Below are positions 30,908 through 39,340 of a stretch of DNA of 56,136 bases, piece after piece; the first letter of the stretch is position 1, and each line of letters starts with the position of its first letter. The stretch is from Sporichthyaceae bacterium. GTDB lineage: Bacteria > Actinomycetota > Actinomycetes > Sporichthyales > Sporichthyaceae. A program made the translations under genes and the position numbers. The notes beneath the pieces are model-generated. The model made no database searches, was not told where the DNA came from, and was given only the letters and a program-made list of their open reading frames with translations. The stretch spans positions 1-56,136 of the forward strand of contig DATASX010000028.1 of assembly GCA_036269075.1 (NCBI GenBank), written 5' to 3'.

Positions 30908-32524
30908 TCAGCCGACGCAGGAGGGCTTCGTACCACCCGGAGCGCTGAAGGTCCCGTCGGCGTGGAACGCGATGCCGAAGTAGCAGAGGTTCTCCGCCTG
31001 CGGGCCGGCGGACTTGTACGAGGTCGGCGGGATAAGCCCGTCGAGGGTCTCGCTCTTGATGTTCCCGGTGGCCGCAAGGATGTCTTCCTTGGTCAGGGCC
31101 TTGCCCTGCGCCGCCGCCCCCATCGAGTCGACGACCTTGGCCAGCATCTGACCCGCGGACCAGACCAGCGAGGCCGAGGTGTCGATGGCCCCGTTCGGCG
31201 CGTACTGCTTCATCGCCTGGTGGAACTGCTGCAGCGCCGGAGTGCTGTCCAGCAGGTACGGGAAGGTCGGCGAGGAAAGGAACGCCCCGGACTTACGGAT
31301 GTTCGGATCGGTGGGATCGAAACTGCCCTGGAGCGCGATCAACGGCAGCGCCGGGTAGTAACCGATCTTGGCGCACGATTTAGCCGCCCGCTGCAGACCG
31401 GCCCGGTCCAGACCCCAGGCGATGGTGTCGGCGCCGGCGTTCTTGGCGTTCTCGCACTGGGCGGTGTAGTCGGGCTGGGTGATCGAGACGGCGCCGCTGT
31501 AGACGACGTCCATGCCGAACTTCTTGGCGAAGCCGTCCTTGATGATGGTGTCGTTGAAGTTCGACCCGCAGGGCGAGGCCTCGACGCAGTAGAGAACGGC
31601 GATCTTCTTCTTGCCTATGTCGGCGGCCTGCTTGACCGAACCCGCGATCGCGGCGCGCGAGGTGCCACCGACCGGATACATGTACTGGTTGCTCAGCCAT
31701 TCCGGCGCGGCCTGGTCGCCACCGATGGCTGCGATCTTCTCCTTGTTCAGACCGGCCTGGAATCCGGCGATGTCCAGCGGCACGAACGCGCCGAAGATGG
31801 CGGCCGCGCCTTCCTTCTCGACCAGCCGCTCGACCGCCGCCTGGCTCAGCGCCGGGTTGGACTGGTCGTCGATCTGCACGAAGCGGATCTGGTGGCAACC
31901 CAGCCCACCGTGGGCGTTCATCCAGTCGACCCAGACGTAGGCCGTCTTGGTGGCCCCGGCGAAGTTGGCGCCGACCAGGCCGCTGAACGTGCCGACCTGT
32001 CCGATGGTCACCGGCGGGCCCTGCTTGGTGCAGACCAGCGGGGCCGAGGCCTTGGTGCCGGCACCGCTCGCGGCCGGGGTCGACTTGCCGCCCTTGGCGG
32101 CGGCAGCCTGGCCGGTGGTCGCCTTGGCCGGCACGGCGGCGGGGGCCGCGGCGGTGCCGGCAGGCTTGGTCTCGGTGGCCGGGGCAGCGGCAGTGGTGCC
32201 GATGCTCTTGGCGCTCGAGGTGCTCGCCTTGGCGGGGGTGGCCGCGGTCGTGTCCGACTTCGCCGCCGAACCGCTCGCCGGCGTAGTCGAACCGGTGCTG
32301 GTGGTTGCCGGAGCCTCGGCCGCCGCGGGAGCGGCTGCGGCCGGAGCAGCGTTGCCGGTGCTCGGCGCCGCCGCTGCGGCGTTGGCCGGTTGGTCGGCCT
32401 GGTCGGAGGAGCCGGAGCCGCACCCGGCCAGCACCATGGTGGCCGCTGCGGCGAGGGCTACGACGCGCCCCCGCAACGGGCCGGCGCCCGGTCTGCCGGG
32501 GCGGCAGTAATTACGCGATCGCAT
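30908..32524 (-). CDS. ABC importer substrate-binding lipoprotein (LivK-like, long linker)
   Basis: The 538-residue protein has an N-terminal lipobox VLAGC with Cys at residue 35. An unusually long Ala/Thr/Pro/Lys-rich spacer runs over about residues 36-160. The type I periplasmic-binding domain begins near VTIGQVGTFSGLVG, with FVQIDDQSNPALSQA, AIFGAFVPLDIAG and DYTAQCENAKNAGADTIAW. Several Cys in the domain may be disulfide-bonded outside the cell. AGGAGG precedes the ATG. The start overlaps the permease stop by 14 bp. It should be lipid-anchored and present the substrate to the fused permease. Confidence 0.92.
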   Translation of the reverse strand: MRSRNYCRPGRPGAGPLRGRVVALAAAATMVLAGCGSGSSDQADQPANAAAAAPSTGNAAPAAAAPAAAEAPATTSTGSTTPASGSAAKSDTTAATPAKASTSSAKSIGTTAAAPATETKPAGTAAAPAAVPAKATTGQAAAAKGGKSTPAASGAGTKASAPLVCTKQGPPVTIGQVGTFSGLVGANFAGATKTAYVWVDWMNAHGGLGCHQIRFVQIDDQSNPALSQAAVERLVEKEGAAAIFGAFVPLDIAGFQAGLNKEKIAAIGGDQAAPEWLSNQYMYPVGGTSRAAIAGSVKQAADIGKKKIAVLYCVEASPCGSNFNDTIIKDGFAKKFGMDVVYSGAVSITQPDYTAQCENAKNAGADTIAWGLDRAGLQRAAKSCAKIGYYPALPLIALQGSFDPTDPNIRKSGAFLSSPTFPYLLDSTPALQQFHQAMKQYAPNGAIDTSASLVWSAGQMLAKVVDSMGAAAQGKALTKEDILAATGNIKSETLDGLIPPTSYKSAGPQAENLCYFGIAFHADGTFSAPGGTKPSCVG

Positions 32525-34454
32525 GCGGACGAACCTCCTGGGTACGGGAAATTGCCTGGGGCACGACGGTTTCGTCGAGTCGGCGCGTCAGCCGCGCCGG
32601 CGGCTTGCCGGCGCCGGAAACTCGCCGCAACCTGTCCAGCAGGATTCCGGCGCCTCCCTCGGACAGCACTGCCGTGAGGATTGCCGCGACACCGAAGGCA
32701 AGTTGCAACCACAGCGTCGCCTTCGGGTTGTCGATGTAGACCGGGACCACCACGCTGAGCACGGGTGCGACGACCGACGCGAGCACCGTCGAGGAACCGG
32801 AGATGACGAACACGGACAGGATCACCAGCGAAAGCACGTAGGAGTACGAGTCCTGCGTGATGCCGCCGAACACCGATGCGTTCAACGCTCCGGAGACCGC
32901 GGCCATCGCCGCGGACAGGCAGAACACCAGCACCAGCGTGACGTTCGCGGACAGGCCAAGGGTCGTGAGCCCGACCGGGCTGTCGGCCAGGCCACGCAGC
33001 AGCCGACCCAGGCGTGCCCGCTCGATGAGCACGACTAGCAGGATCCCGCCGACCGCGAAGGCCAGCAGCAGGAAGTAGTACTGGCGGTCGGAGGTGAACC
33101 AACTCGGCCGACCGGTCGACAGACCGACGCGGCTGCCGAAGAAGTAGCTGCGGCCGTAGAAGTAGTTGGCCAGCAGCACGCCGAAGCCCAGAGTGGCCAG
33201 CGCCAGGAACAGCCCGGACAGCCGGATCGCCGGGATGGCGATAAGCGCGCCGACCGGAACCGCGACCGCACCGGCGATTCCGACCGCCACCAGCCAGGGC
33301 ACTCCGTGACCGAGCATGTGGCCGAACGTCGCGGCGCCGACGGCGAAGAAACCCATCTGGCACAAGGAGATCTGGCCGGACGTCCGGACCAGCAGGCCGA
33401 GTGAGAGGAACAGCAGGACCTGGCTCATCGCCACGTTCCAGGTGGCCAGCTTCTCCTCGACCACGAACGGGATCACGATCGCGACCACCGAGAGGGTCAG
33501 CAGCCCGACGATCCGGGCGGCCGGCGACATCGGCTTCCGCACGGTCCGGCGCGGCTTGGCGATCTGGCCGAGCTCGACCAACTTGCGTCGTGGAATCACC
33601 AGCAGCAGCACGAAAAGCACGATGAACGGCACGTTGGTGTCCAGCCCCTGCAGGGCCGTGTGCGCACTGGTCTCCTTGCTCACCACGGCCTGCAGGAGGC
33701 CGACCAGGATGCCACCGGCGAAGCTCAACGGCAGGTTCGTGAAGGCCCCGATGGCGGCCGCACCCAGTGACTGCACCACCAGCAGGGACAGCAGGATCGC
33801 GTCCAACTGCTGCTGGCTGGACGCGAGCAGCACCCCGGAGACGGCGGCGAAGGAGGAGCCGATCATCCAGGCGATGCGCCGCACCTTGGTCGGGGAGATA
33901 CCCGTGGCGTCGAGCAGTTCCGGGTTGTCGACCACCGCGCGCATGGACCGGCCGGTGCGCGATCCGCGGAAGAACAGATAGAGACCGACCGCTGAGGCGA
34001 TGCCGAAGACGGTGACGATGACGTTCTCCCACGCCACCTCGACCCCGCTGATCGTGAACGCCTTCTTCTCCGGCAGCGCGGGCTCGAAGGTGAGCGCGGT
34101 GGTACCGTAGATGAGCTGCACGGTGGCCGCCACGGCGAGGATCAGCCCGACGGTGGCGACCACTTTGTAGGCCGTGGACACCTCAGCCAGTCGCCGCGCT
34201 ACCGGCTCGATCAGGGCACCGATCACCACACCGAAGACCAGGATCGCGACCACTCCGGCCAACCACGCGGGCCAGTGATCCTTCTGCCGCAGTTGGTAGA
34301 AGAGCACGGCGGACCCGACACCGATGGAGCCGTGGCCGAGGTTGAACACCCCGGTGGTCTTGTAGGTCAGAACCAGGCCCATCGCGGACAGTCCGTAGAC
34401 GGTGCCGACGGTGATCCCGATGACCAGGAAGGGCATGTACTCGGAAAGGCTCAT
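32511..34454 (-). CDS. Fused LivH-LivM branched-chain-type ABC permease
   Basis: The 647-residue protein joins both permease subunits. Residues about 1-295 are LivH-like (VIGITVGTVYGLSAMGLVLTYK, with FNLGHGSIG). Residues about 325-610 are LivM-like (LLFLSLGLLVRTSGQISLCQ, FLALATLGFGVLLANY). A basic linker PRRKLVELGQIAKPRRTVRK joins them. Usually these are separate genes. ATG 34454 overlaps the upstream stop (ATGA). No ATPase gene lies in this operon; LivG and LivF at 3.5-5.0 kb, behind the same operator type, are the likely partners. Confidence 0.93.
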   Translation of the reverse strand: MSLSEYMPFLVIGITVGTVYGLSAMGLVLTYKTTGVFNLGHGSIGVGSAVLFYQLRQKDHWPAWLAGVVAILVFGVVIGALIEPVARRLAEVSTAYKVVATVGLILAVAATVQLIYGTTALTFEPALPEKKAFTISGVEVAWENVIVTVFGIASAVGLYLFFRGSRTGRSMRAVVDNPELLDATGISPTKVRRIAWMIGSSFAAVSGVLLASSQQQLDAILLSLLVVQSLGAAAIGAFTNLPLSFAGGILVGLLQAVVSKETSAHTALQGLDTNVPFIVLFVLLLVIPRRKLVELGQIAKPRRTVRKPMSPAARIVGLLTLSVVAIVIPFVVEEKLATWNVAMSQVLLFLSLGLLVRTSGQISLCQMGFFAVGAATFGHMLGHGVPWLVAVGIAGAVAVPVGALIAIPAIRLSGLFLALATLGFGVLLANYFYGRSYFFGSRVGLSTGRPSWFTSDRQYYFLLLAFAVGGILLVVLIERARLGRLLRGLADSPVGLTTLGLSANVTLVLVFCLSAAMAAVSGALNASVFGGITQDSYSYVLSLVILSVFVISGSSTVLASVVAPVLSVVVPVYIDNPKATLWLQLAFGVAAILTAVLSEGGAGILLDRLRRVSGAGKPPARLTRRLDETVVPQAISRTQEVRPHAIA

Positions 34455-34948
34455 GACAGGCACATCCGGCAGGCAGTCCGGTCGCCGGAACCTTCGGTCC
34501 CCGGAGCGATCCAGTGGACGGATTTTCCGGTCACCAGCAGGCAATCCGGCCGGTGGAAGAGGGTGAGGCCGGCGGCGGTGACCAGGCGGCCGCCCGCCTG
34601 CTCCGGCGCGACCGGCACCGGCAGTGCGGTCAGGTGGGTCCGGGCACCACGCACGAGCGTCCGCTGCAGGGTTCGCATGTTGCGCAACCCGACCCGCACC
34701 CAGCCCGCCGCGGCAGCCAGCGAGATAGCCAGGCAGAGCGTGCCGACCGCGACCCAGCCGTCCTGCTCGGCCCAATTCCGCGTGCTGCGCGCGCCCAACC
34801 AGCTGACCAGCAGGCCGACCGGTCCGACCGCCACACCGGGCGCAGCGAACATCAGCTCACGGCGCTGCCAGGGCCCGCCCAACGTCCAGGTCGCCGGGGC
34901 CGAGTGGCCCTCGCCGCCGTCGGCCAGTCGGGCGCGCATTGCGGTCAC
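34451..34948 (-). CDS. Hypothetical two-segment membrane protein in importer operon
   Basis: The 165-residue protein has two likely membrane segments (MFAAPGVAVGPVGLLVSWLG near 33-52 and VAVGTLCLAISLAAAAGWVR near 65-85). A soluble C-terminal part has paired Cys in FHRPDCLLVTGK and TACRMCLS. It starts with GTG overlapping the upstream stop (GTGA), and its own stop overlaps the permease start (ATGA). No family is recognised. Tight coupling argues for a role with the importer, for instance assembly or a redox- or metal-dependent regulatory subunit; this is inference. Confidence 0.72.
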   Translation of the reverse strand: MTAMRARLADGGEGHSAPATWTLGGPWQRRELMFAAPGVAVGPVGLLVSWLGARSTRNWAEQDGWVAVGTLCLAISLAAAAGWVRVGLRNMRTLQRTLVRGARTHLTALPVPVAPEQAGGRLVTAAGLTLFHRPDCLLVTGKSVHWIAPGTEGSGDRTACRMCLS

Positions 34949-35328
34949 GACCGCTCGCTCGCGTGCGCCCGACGCGACCCGTTGCTGGAAGTCTCGGCCT
35001 CGTCACCGTTGATGTCGATGAGCCACTGCGCAAGCGGCGCACCAGCCGAGGCCGACTGCTCGGCGGACAGCCGCACCAATGCGTCGCGGATCAGCCAGAG
35101 CTGACGCCACTCGTCGCGCAGGTCGGCCGAAACCCAGAGCAGGCCACCGAATCCGAGCAGGAAGATACCGAGCAGCCCGCCGGAGATCAGGTACGGCAAC
35201 TGGGCGGAGACCGGGTGGGCGCCGGAGATGCGCTGGTAGCCCACGATCAGGGTCACCAGACCGGCGATGATGCTCAGGCCCCCGCCGACCCGGTCCCAGT
35301 TGGCGCGCAGGAACTTGGTGATGCTCAT
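34945..35328 (-). CDS. Hypothetical small membrane protein in importer operon
   Basis: The 127-residue protein has two hydrophobic helices (LSIIAGLVTLIVGYQRISGA near 18-37 and LISGGLLGIFLLGFGGLLWV near 47-66). A charged cytoplasmic helix follows (DLRDEWRQLWLIRDALVRL), with an acidic-basic tail. It overlaps both neighbours by 4 bp. No family is recognised. With the next gene it forms a conserved-looking pair of small membrane proteins between the surface protein and the permease. Confidence 0.72.
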   Translation of the reverse strand: MSITKFLRANWDRVGGGLSIIAGLVTLIVGYQRISGAHPVSAQLPYLISGGLLGIFLLGFGGLLWVSADLRDEWRQLWLIRDALVRLSAEQSASAGAPLAQWLIDINGDEAETSSNGSRRAHASERS

Positions 35329-36752
35329 GAGTTGCGTCCTCCTCGCAGCCGAAGGGTCGGGATCGAGAACACGCCCAGCAGGCCGGCTGCGGCCAGAGCC
35401 AGGTAGACGGCATCCAGCGGGCCCTTGGGGAGGGACACGCCTGCTGCCTCGAACCCGGTGGCCGTGCTGTTCAGGGATTGGGCCGTCGTGTTTCCTACGG
35501 TGAGGTTCCCCACCGGCTGCGCCCCCGCGCCGCCGGAACTTGCCGCGTTCGTGGTGCCGGTCTCGTTGTCGAAGCCGGCCGGGTTGGCGTAGCCGGTGTT
35601 GAGTCCGGCGGAGCCCGTCGCGGTGCGCAGCGCGGGGGCCGCGGCGCCCGGTGCGGAGTTCGTCGGGCCGACCGCCGAGGAGGCACCCGGGGCGGAGGCG
35701 ACGCCGGTGCCGGACTCGTTGGTCACCGAGGCGTTGGCCCGGCCGAGCACCAGCGTGACGTCCGACGGACCGGCGTACAGCGGGTTGTCCGGCGGGGCCG
35801 GCAGCTTGAAGTGCAGCTGCAGCGTCGCGCCGACAATGCCGTCCGGGGTCTGCCGCGGGGCGGCGTAGTCGACGTCGTAGCCGGCCGACTTGAAGGCCTG
35901 CGTCACCGAGTCGGCGGGCACCGCGAACTGCTGTTTGCCCGTACCAGGCAGCTGAATCGTGAACTGGCCGTCGTAGAGGCCGAGGATCGGGGAAACCACC
36001 GTGGTCCCGGCGAACGGCAGCGGCACCTGGGGGAACGGGGCGTTCGGGATCGGCGCCGGGCCGGGGCTGGTGGCCGGGACCGTGAACTGCAACGCCGGGA
36101 TGCGGATCCCGGAGATCGCCAGCGAACTCGTGCGGTCGATCTTTCCGTCGGCCCCGGAGCTGACCGTCGCGATCGAGCGCACACTGCCGATCTCGCCCTG
36201 GTCGCCCAGGCTCAGCAAGCTGTCGCGGGAGACCGAGGTTGCGGTGACGTGGTCGCCCTCGACGCTGATCAGCGAGTCGGCCACCGACCCCATACCGTCG
36301 GTGCCGAACACCGCGTGCGCCGAGGCATTGGTGTTCTCGGTGTTCGCCCGCATCGCGATGCCGGGCTGGTTGACCTGCTGCGGGCCCTGCCCGAGCCCGG
36401 CGCTGACGATGAACGGGTACGCGGGCAACTGCGGAACGCCGGTCGCGACGCCGCTGACCAGTCCGGGCACTCCGGCGGCCACCTCGCCCGGGTACGGGAA
36501 CGAGGCGAAGGACGTGCCCGAGGGCAACGAGGTCAGCTGCGCCTGGGCAGTAGGTCCGCCGAACTGCGGCGAGAAACCCGCGGGAATACTTTGGTTGGTG
36601 AGGATGTAGTCGGCCCCGTAGGCCGCTGCGAGGGCTTCGAACGTTCCCGTCGCGGATGCCGAGCCACTGAGCACGAAGGGCGTGCCGGCCACGAGCACCA
36701 GGGCGGCTCCCGCGGGCAAGGCGCGGCGCCGGGATGGTGATCTGTGCTTCAT
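35325..36752 (-). CDS. Secreted, C-terminally anchored surface protein, first gene of the importer operon
   Basis: The 475-residue protein has a signal peptide (SRRRALPAGAALVLVAGTPF, cleavage likely after ASA near residue 34). A long extracellular region rich in Ser, Thr, Gly, Pro and Asn is predicted to be beta or disordered, with a more ordered part around residues 150-330 (LQFTVPATSPGPAPIPNAPF, ATLQLHFKLPAPP). It ends in a membrane helix (LDAVYLALAAAGLLGVFSIP) followed by LRLRGGRNS. No sortase motif is present. It leads five overlapping genes ending in the ABC binding protein, behind operator 13. It could capture a hydrophobic substrate at the cell surface; the family is unknown. Confidence 0.75.
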   Translation of the reverse strand: MKHRSPSRRRALPAGAALVLVAGTPFVLSGSASATGTFEALAAAYGADYILTNQSIPAGFSPQFGGPTAQAQLTSLPSGTSFASFPYPGEVAAGVPGLVSGVATGVPQLPAYPFIVSAGLGQGPQQVNQPGIAMRANTENTNASAHAVFGTDGMGSVADSLISVEGDHVTATSVSRDSLLSLGDQGEIGSVRSIATVSSGADGKIDRTSSLAISGIRIPALQFTVPATSPGPAPIPNAPFPQVPLPFAGTTVVSPILGLYDGQFTIQLPGTGKQQFAVPADSVTQAFKSAGYDVDYAAPRQTPDGIVGATLQLHFKLPAPPDNPLYAGPSDVTLVLGRANASVTNESGTGVASAPGASSAVGPTNSAPGAAAPALRTATGSAGLNTGYANPAGFDNETGTTNAASSGGAGAQPVGNLTVGNTTAQSLNSTATGFEAAGVSLPKGPLDAVYLALAAAGLLGVFSIPTLRLRGGRNS

Positions 36753-36886
36753 TGCACGAGACCTTTCAGGTCGTGGGTGAAACCTCGGGCCGGGCCCGAA
36801 GGCCGGACGGGTACGCCCGGACGGATCCGCTGTGCGGGCGAAGTTTCGATGCGCCGAGCTGTGACGGTAACCACTGATCGATGCTC

Positions 36887-36906
36887 AGTCAACACCAGTG
36901 TAGATC
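36887..36906. promoter_or_regulatory. Cluster operator site 13
   Basis: AGTCAACACCAGTGTAGATC has a perfect left arm and 4 of 6 core bases in the right arm. It lies 135 bp upstream of the surface-protein start, in the gap after the SDR stop, so it should control the importer operon. Confidence 0.65.
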
Positions 36907-36947
36907 GAAGGACAATAGGGATGGAACAGTTCCGGGCAAGTGTTTTC

Positions 36948-37745
36948 TCAGCGCGCCGCGTACCCGGGAACACCAGGCAGCGGGAGTGGGAATCGGGTCG
37001 TGACGCCGCCGTCGACCTGCAGCGTCTGGCCGGTCACGTAGGAGGCAGCAGGCGAGGCCAGATAGACGACGGCCCCGGCCACGGCCTCCGGGTCGCCGAG
37101 CCTGCCGACCGGTATCGAATCGGCATAGCCCAGCGCTGAGGTGTCGACCGCGCGGGCCGCGTCGGAGGCGACCACGCCCACCGCGACGACGTTCATGCGA
37201 ATGCCGTCGCGGGCGTACTCCAGACCAACCGAGCGGGCGAGATTGACAAGCCCCGCTTTTGCTGCCCCGTAGGCGGATGCGTACGGGCTGCTCACGATCC
37301 CGGCGATCGAGCCGATGCTCACGATCGAACCGCCGGTGCCCTGGGCCAGGAACGTCCGGATCGCGGCTCGGGTCACTCGCATGACGTAACCCAGGTTCAC
37401 GGTGTGGATCAGATCCCAGTCGTCGTCGGAAACCTCGTCCAGGCGGACCCAGGGCGCGAACAACGTGTGCCCGCCGACCACTGTCACCAACACGTCGAGC
37501 CCGCCGAGGGCGGCGACCGCATCGGCGACCACCGCGTCGAGCGAGCCGGGTGCCCGCACGTCCACGCCGAGCCCGACCGACTTGGCCGGAGCCAGTTCAT
37601 CGGCCAGCGCCTGCGCGGCATCCCGGTTCAGGTCGGCGACGGCGACCGCGACTCCGGCTGCGGCCAACGCCCGGGAGCACGCACCCCCGTTGCCGGGACC
37701 GGCTCCGCCGATCACCAAGGCCCGCTTGCCCTCGAGCGTCTCCAT
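36948..37745 (-). CDS. Short-chain dehydrogenase/reductase
   Basis: The 265-residue SDR has a cofactor-binding loop VIGGAGPGNGGACSRALA (a G-x3-G-x-G variant, GPGNGG), the acidic residue in VAVADLNRDAA after beta2 suggesting NAD(H), and the catalytic Ser-Tyr-Lys: SIGSIAG, then SAYGAAKAG (Tyr about residue 157). The C-terminal TGQTLQVDGG is standard. It is the last gene of the operon amidohydrolase, ligase, SDR, with a 10-bp gap. It probably oxidises a hydroxyacyl-CoA or a ring alcohol. Confidence 0.93.
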   Translation of the reverse strand: METLEGKRALVIGGAGPGNGGACSRALAAAGVAVAVADLNRDAAQALADELAPAKSVGLGVDVRAPGSLDAVVADAVAALGGLDVLVTVVGGHTLFAPWVRLDEVSDDDWDLIHTVNLGYVMRVTRAAIRTFLAQGTGGSIVSIGSIAGIVSSPYASAYGAAKAGLVNLARSVGLEYARDGIRMNVVAVGVVASDAARAVDTSALGYADSIPVGRLGDPEAVAGAVVYLASPAASYVTGQTLQVDGGVTTRFPLPLPGVPGYAAR

Positions 37746-37755
37746 CGCGCGCCCG

Positions 37756-39309
37756 TCAGCCGGTCGAGGCCGAACCGCGCAGGAGCGCGCGGTTGACCTT
37801 CCCGGTCGGGGTGGCCGGGATCTGGGGCAGGAACTCCACGATGCGCGGCTTCTTGTACGAGGCCAGGTGATTACCGACCCAGTCCTGGACCTGCTTCCCC
37901 GTCAGTTCGCTGCCCGGGCGGCGAACCACGCACGCTTTGACGACCTCGCCCCAGTCCGGGTGCGGAGCGCCGACCACGACTACCTCGGCGATCCCGGGGT
38001 GATCGCCCAGGAGACGCTCGATCTCCGCCGGGAAGATGTTCTCCCCGCCGCTGATGATCATGTTCTTGATGCGGTCGAGGATGAAGACGTAGCCGTCGGC
38101 GTCCCAGGCGCCGCCGTCGCCGGTGTGGATCCATCCGTGGCGGACCGTCGTGGCGGTCTCCTTCTCCTGGTTCCAGTAGCCCAGCATGTTGTTCGGGCCG
38201 CGGTGGCACAACTCGCCCATCGTGCGACCGTCGCGCGGGACCGGAACGCCGTCCTCATCGAGGATCGCCAACTCGCTGAACAGCGCCGGGGTGCCGCACG
38301 AGTTGAGCAACTCGGGCCGTTCGCCGGCCAGGGCGCGGCGGTGCGCCTCCGGGCTCAGGTAGGTGCCCGGACCGAACTCCGTCATGCCCCAGGCCTGGAG
38401 CATGTCGGCACCGAACACCTCGCTCGCGTCGCGGATCACCTCCGCGCCCATCGGCGCGCCACCGTACTCGACCTGCCGGACCGAGGCGGTGTCGGCCCCG
38501 CGAGCGGCCGCGGCCTGGACCAGCCGGGGAAGCATAGTCGCGACCGCGAAGAAACCGGAGACTTTCTCCTCCTCGATGATGTCGAGCAGGCGGTCGGCGT
38601 CGAACTCCGAGATCACCACCGGCCGGCCCATCGCCAGATACGCCAGCGCCATGTAGCCGACGACGTGGAACAACTGACCGAGCATCAGATACTTGTCCTC
38701 GGCGGCGATCCGCGCCCCGGCGAGGTAGTCCAGAACACAAGCCCCGTAGGAGTACTGGGTGTGCACCGCGGCCTTCGGGATCCCGGTGGTGCCACCGGTG
38801 GAGATTGCCAGGTACGGCCGGTGCAGCACCGCTTGCGGGTCCGGCAGCACGAGGCCGGACGCCGTCATGGCGGTCTTCTCCAGCAGCTCGTCGTACTCCG
38901 ACGGCGCACCCGGATCCCACTCGATCCAGTGCTCGGCAGGCACCGAGGACCGGATCCGGTCGACGACCGGCCGGAACTGCGCCGAGTGGAACACCACGCT
39001 CGGCGCGACCTCGCGCAGGGACTGCGCGATCTGTTCCTCGGAAAGCCGCCAGTTCAAGGGGAACAGCAACCCACCGGCCTTGGCGGTACCGACGTACAGC
39101 TCGACGAGTTCGATGCAGTTGCGGGACAGCGCGGCGTACCGCGGCGCGGCCGGCTGCGAGCTCATCGAGACCAGCGCCCGGGCCAGTTGGTCGGTGCGCT
39201 CGGCCAGTCGGCCGAACGTGCGGCTCGCCCCGACCTCCGGGGCGATCAACGCGGGCCGGTCCGGCGCGTACAGCGCAGGCCCGGTTCCAAGTTGCCCGAT
39301 GTTGATCAC
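37756..39309 (-). CDS. Acyl-CoA synthetase (AMP-binding) 2
   Basis: This 517-residue ANL ligase has STGGTTGIPKAAVHT (about residue 170), the A5 region QAWGMTEFGPG, HTGDGGAWDADGYVFILDR, MIISGGENIFPAEIE, and the C-terminal Lys in TPTGKVNRALL. It resembles long-chain or cyclohexanecarboxylate-type ligases. The GTG start follows GAGGAG. It lies 31 bp after the amidohydrolase. It forms an acyl-CoA from the pathway acid; together with the ligase at 12.6 kb, two different acids are probably activated. Confidence 0.93.
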   Translation of the reverse strand: MINIGQLGTGPALYAPDRPALIAPEVGASRTFGRLAERTDQLARALVSMSSQPAAPRYAALSRNCIELVELYVGTAKAGGLLFPLNWRLSEEQIAQSLREVAPSVVFHSAQFRPVVDRIRSSVPAEHWIEWDPGAPSEYDELLEKTAMTASGLVLPDPQAVLHRPYLAISTGGTTGIPKAAVHTQYSYGACVLDYLAGARIAAEDKYLMLGQLFHVVGYMALAYLAMGRPVVISEFDADRLLDIIEEEKVSGFFAVATMLPRLVQAAAARGADTASVRQVEYGGAPMGAEVIRDASEVFGADMLQAWGMTEFGPGTYLSPEAHRRALAGERPELLNSCGTPALFSELAILDEDGVPVPRDGRTMGELCHRGPNNMLGYWNQEKETATTVRHGWIHTGDGGAWDADGYVFILDRIKNMIISGGENIFPAEIERLLGDHPGIAEVVVVGAPHPDWGEVVKACVVRRPGSELTGKQVQDWVGNHLASYKKPRIVEFLPQIPATPTGKVNRALLRGSASTG

Positions 39310-39340
39310 CGCCGGCTCCTCGTCCGCTGTCGAACCGAGC

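Noticed and set aside
35325-36752. Sortase-anchored surface protein
   Set aside because: The C-terminus has a membrane helix and basic tail, but no LPxTG-like motif precedes it.
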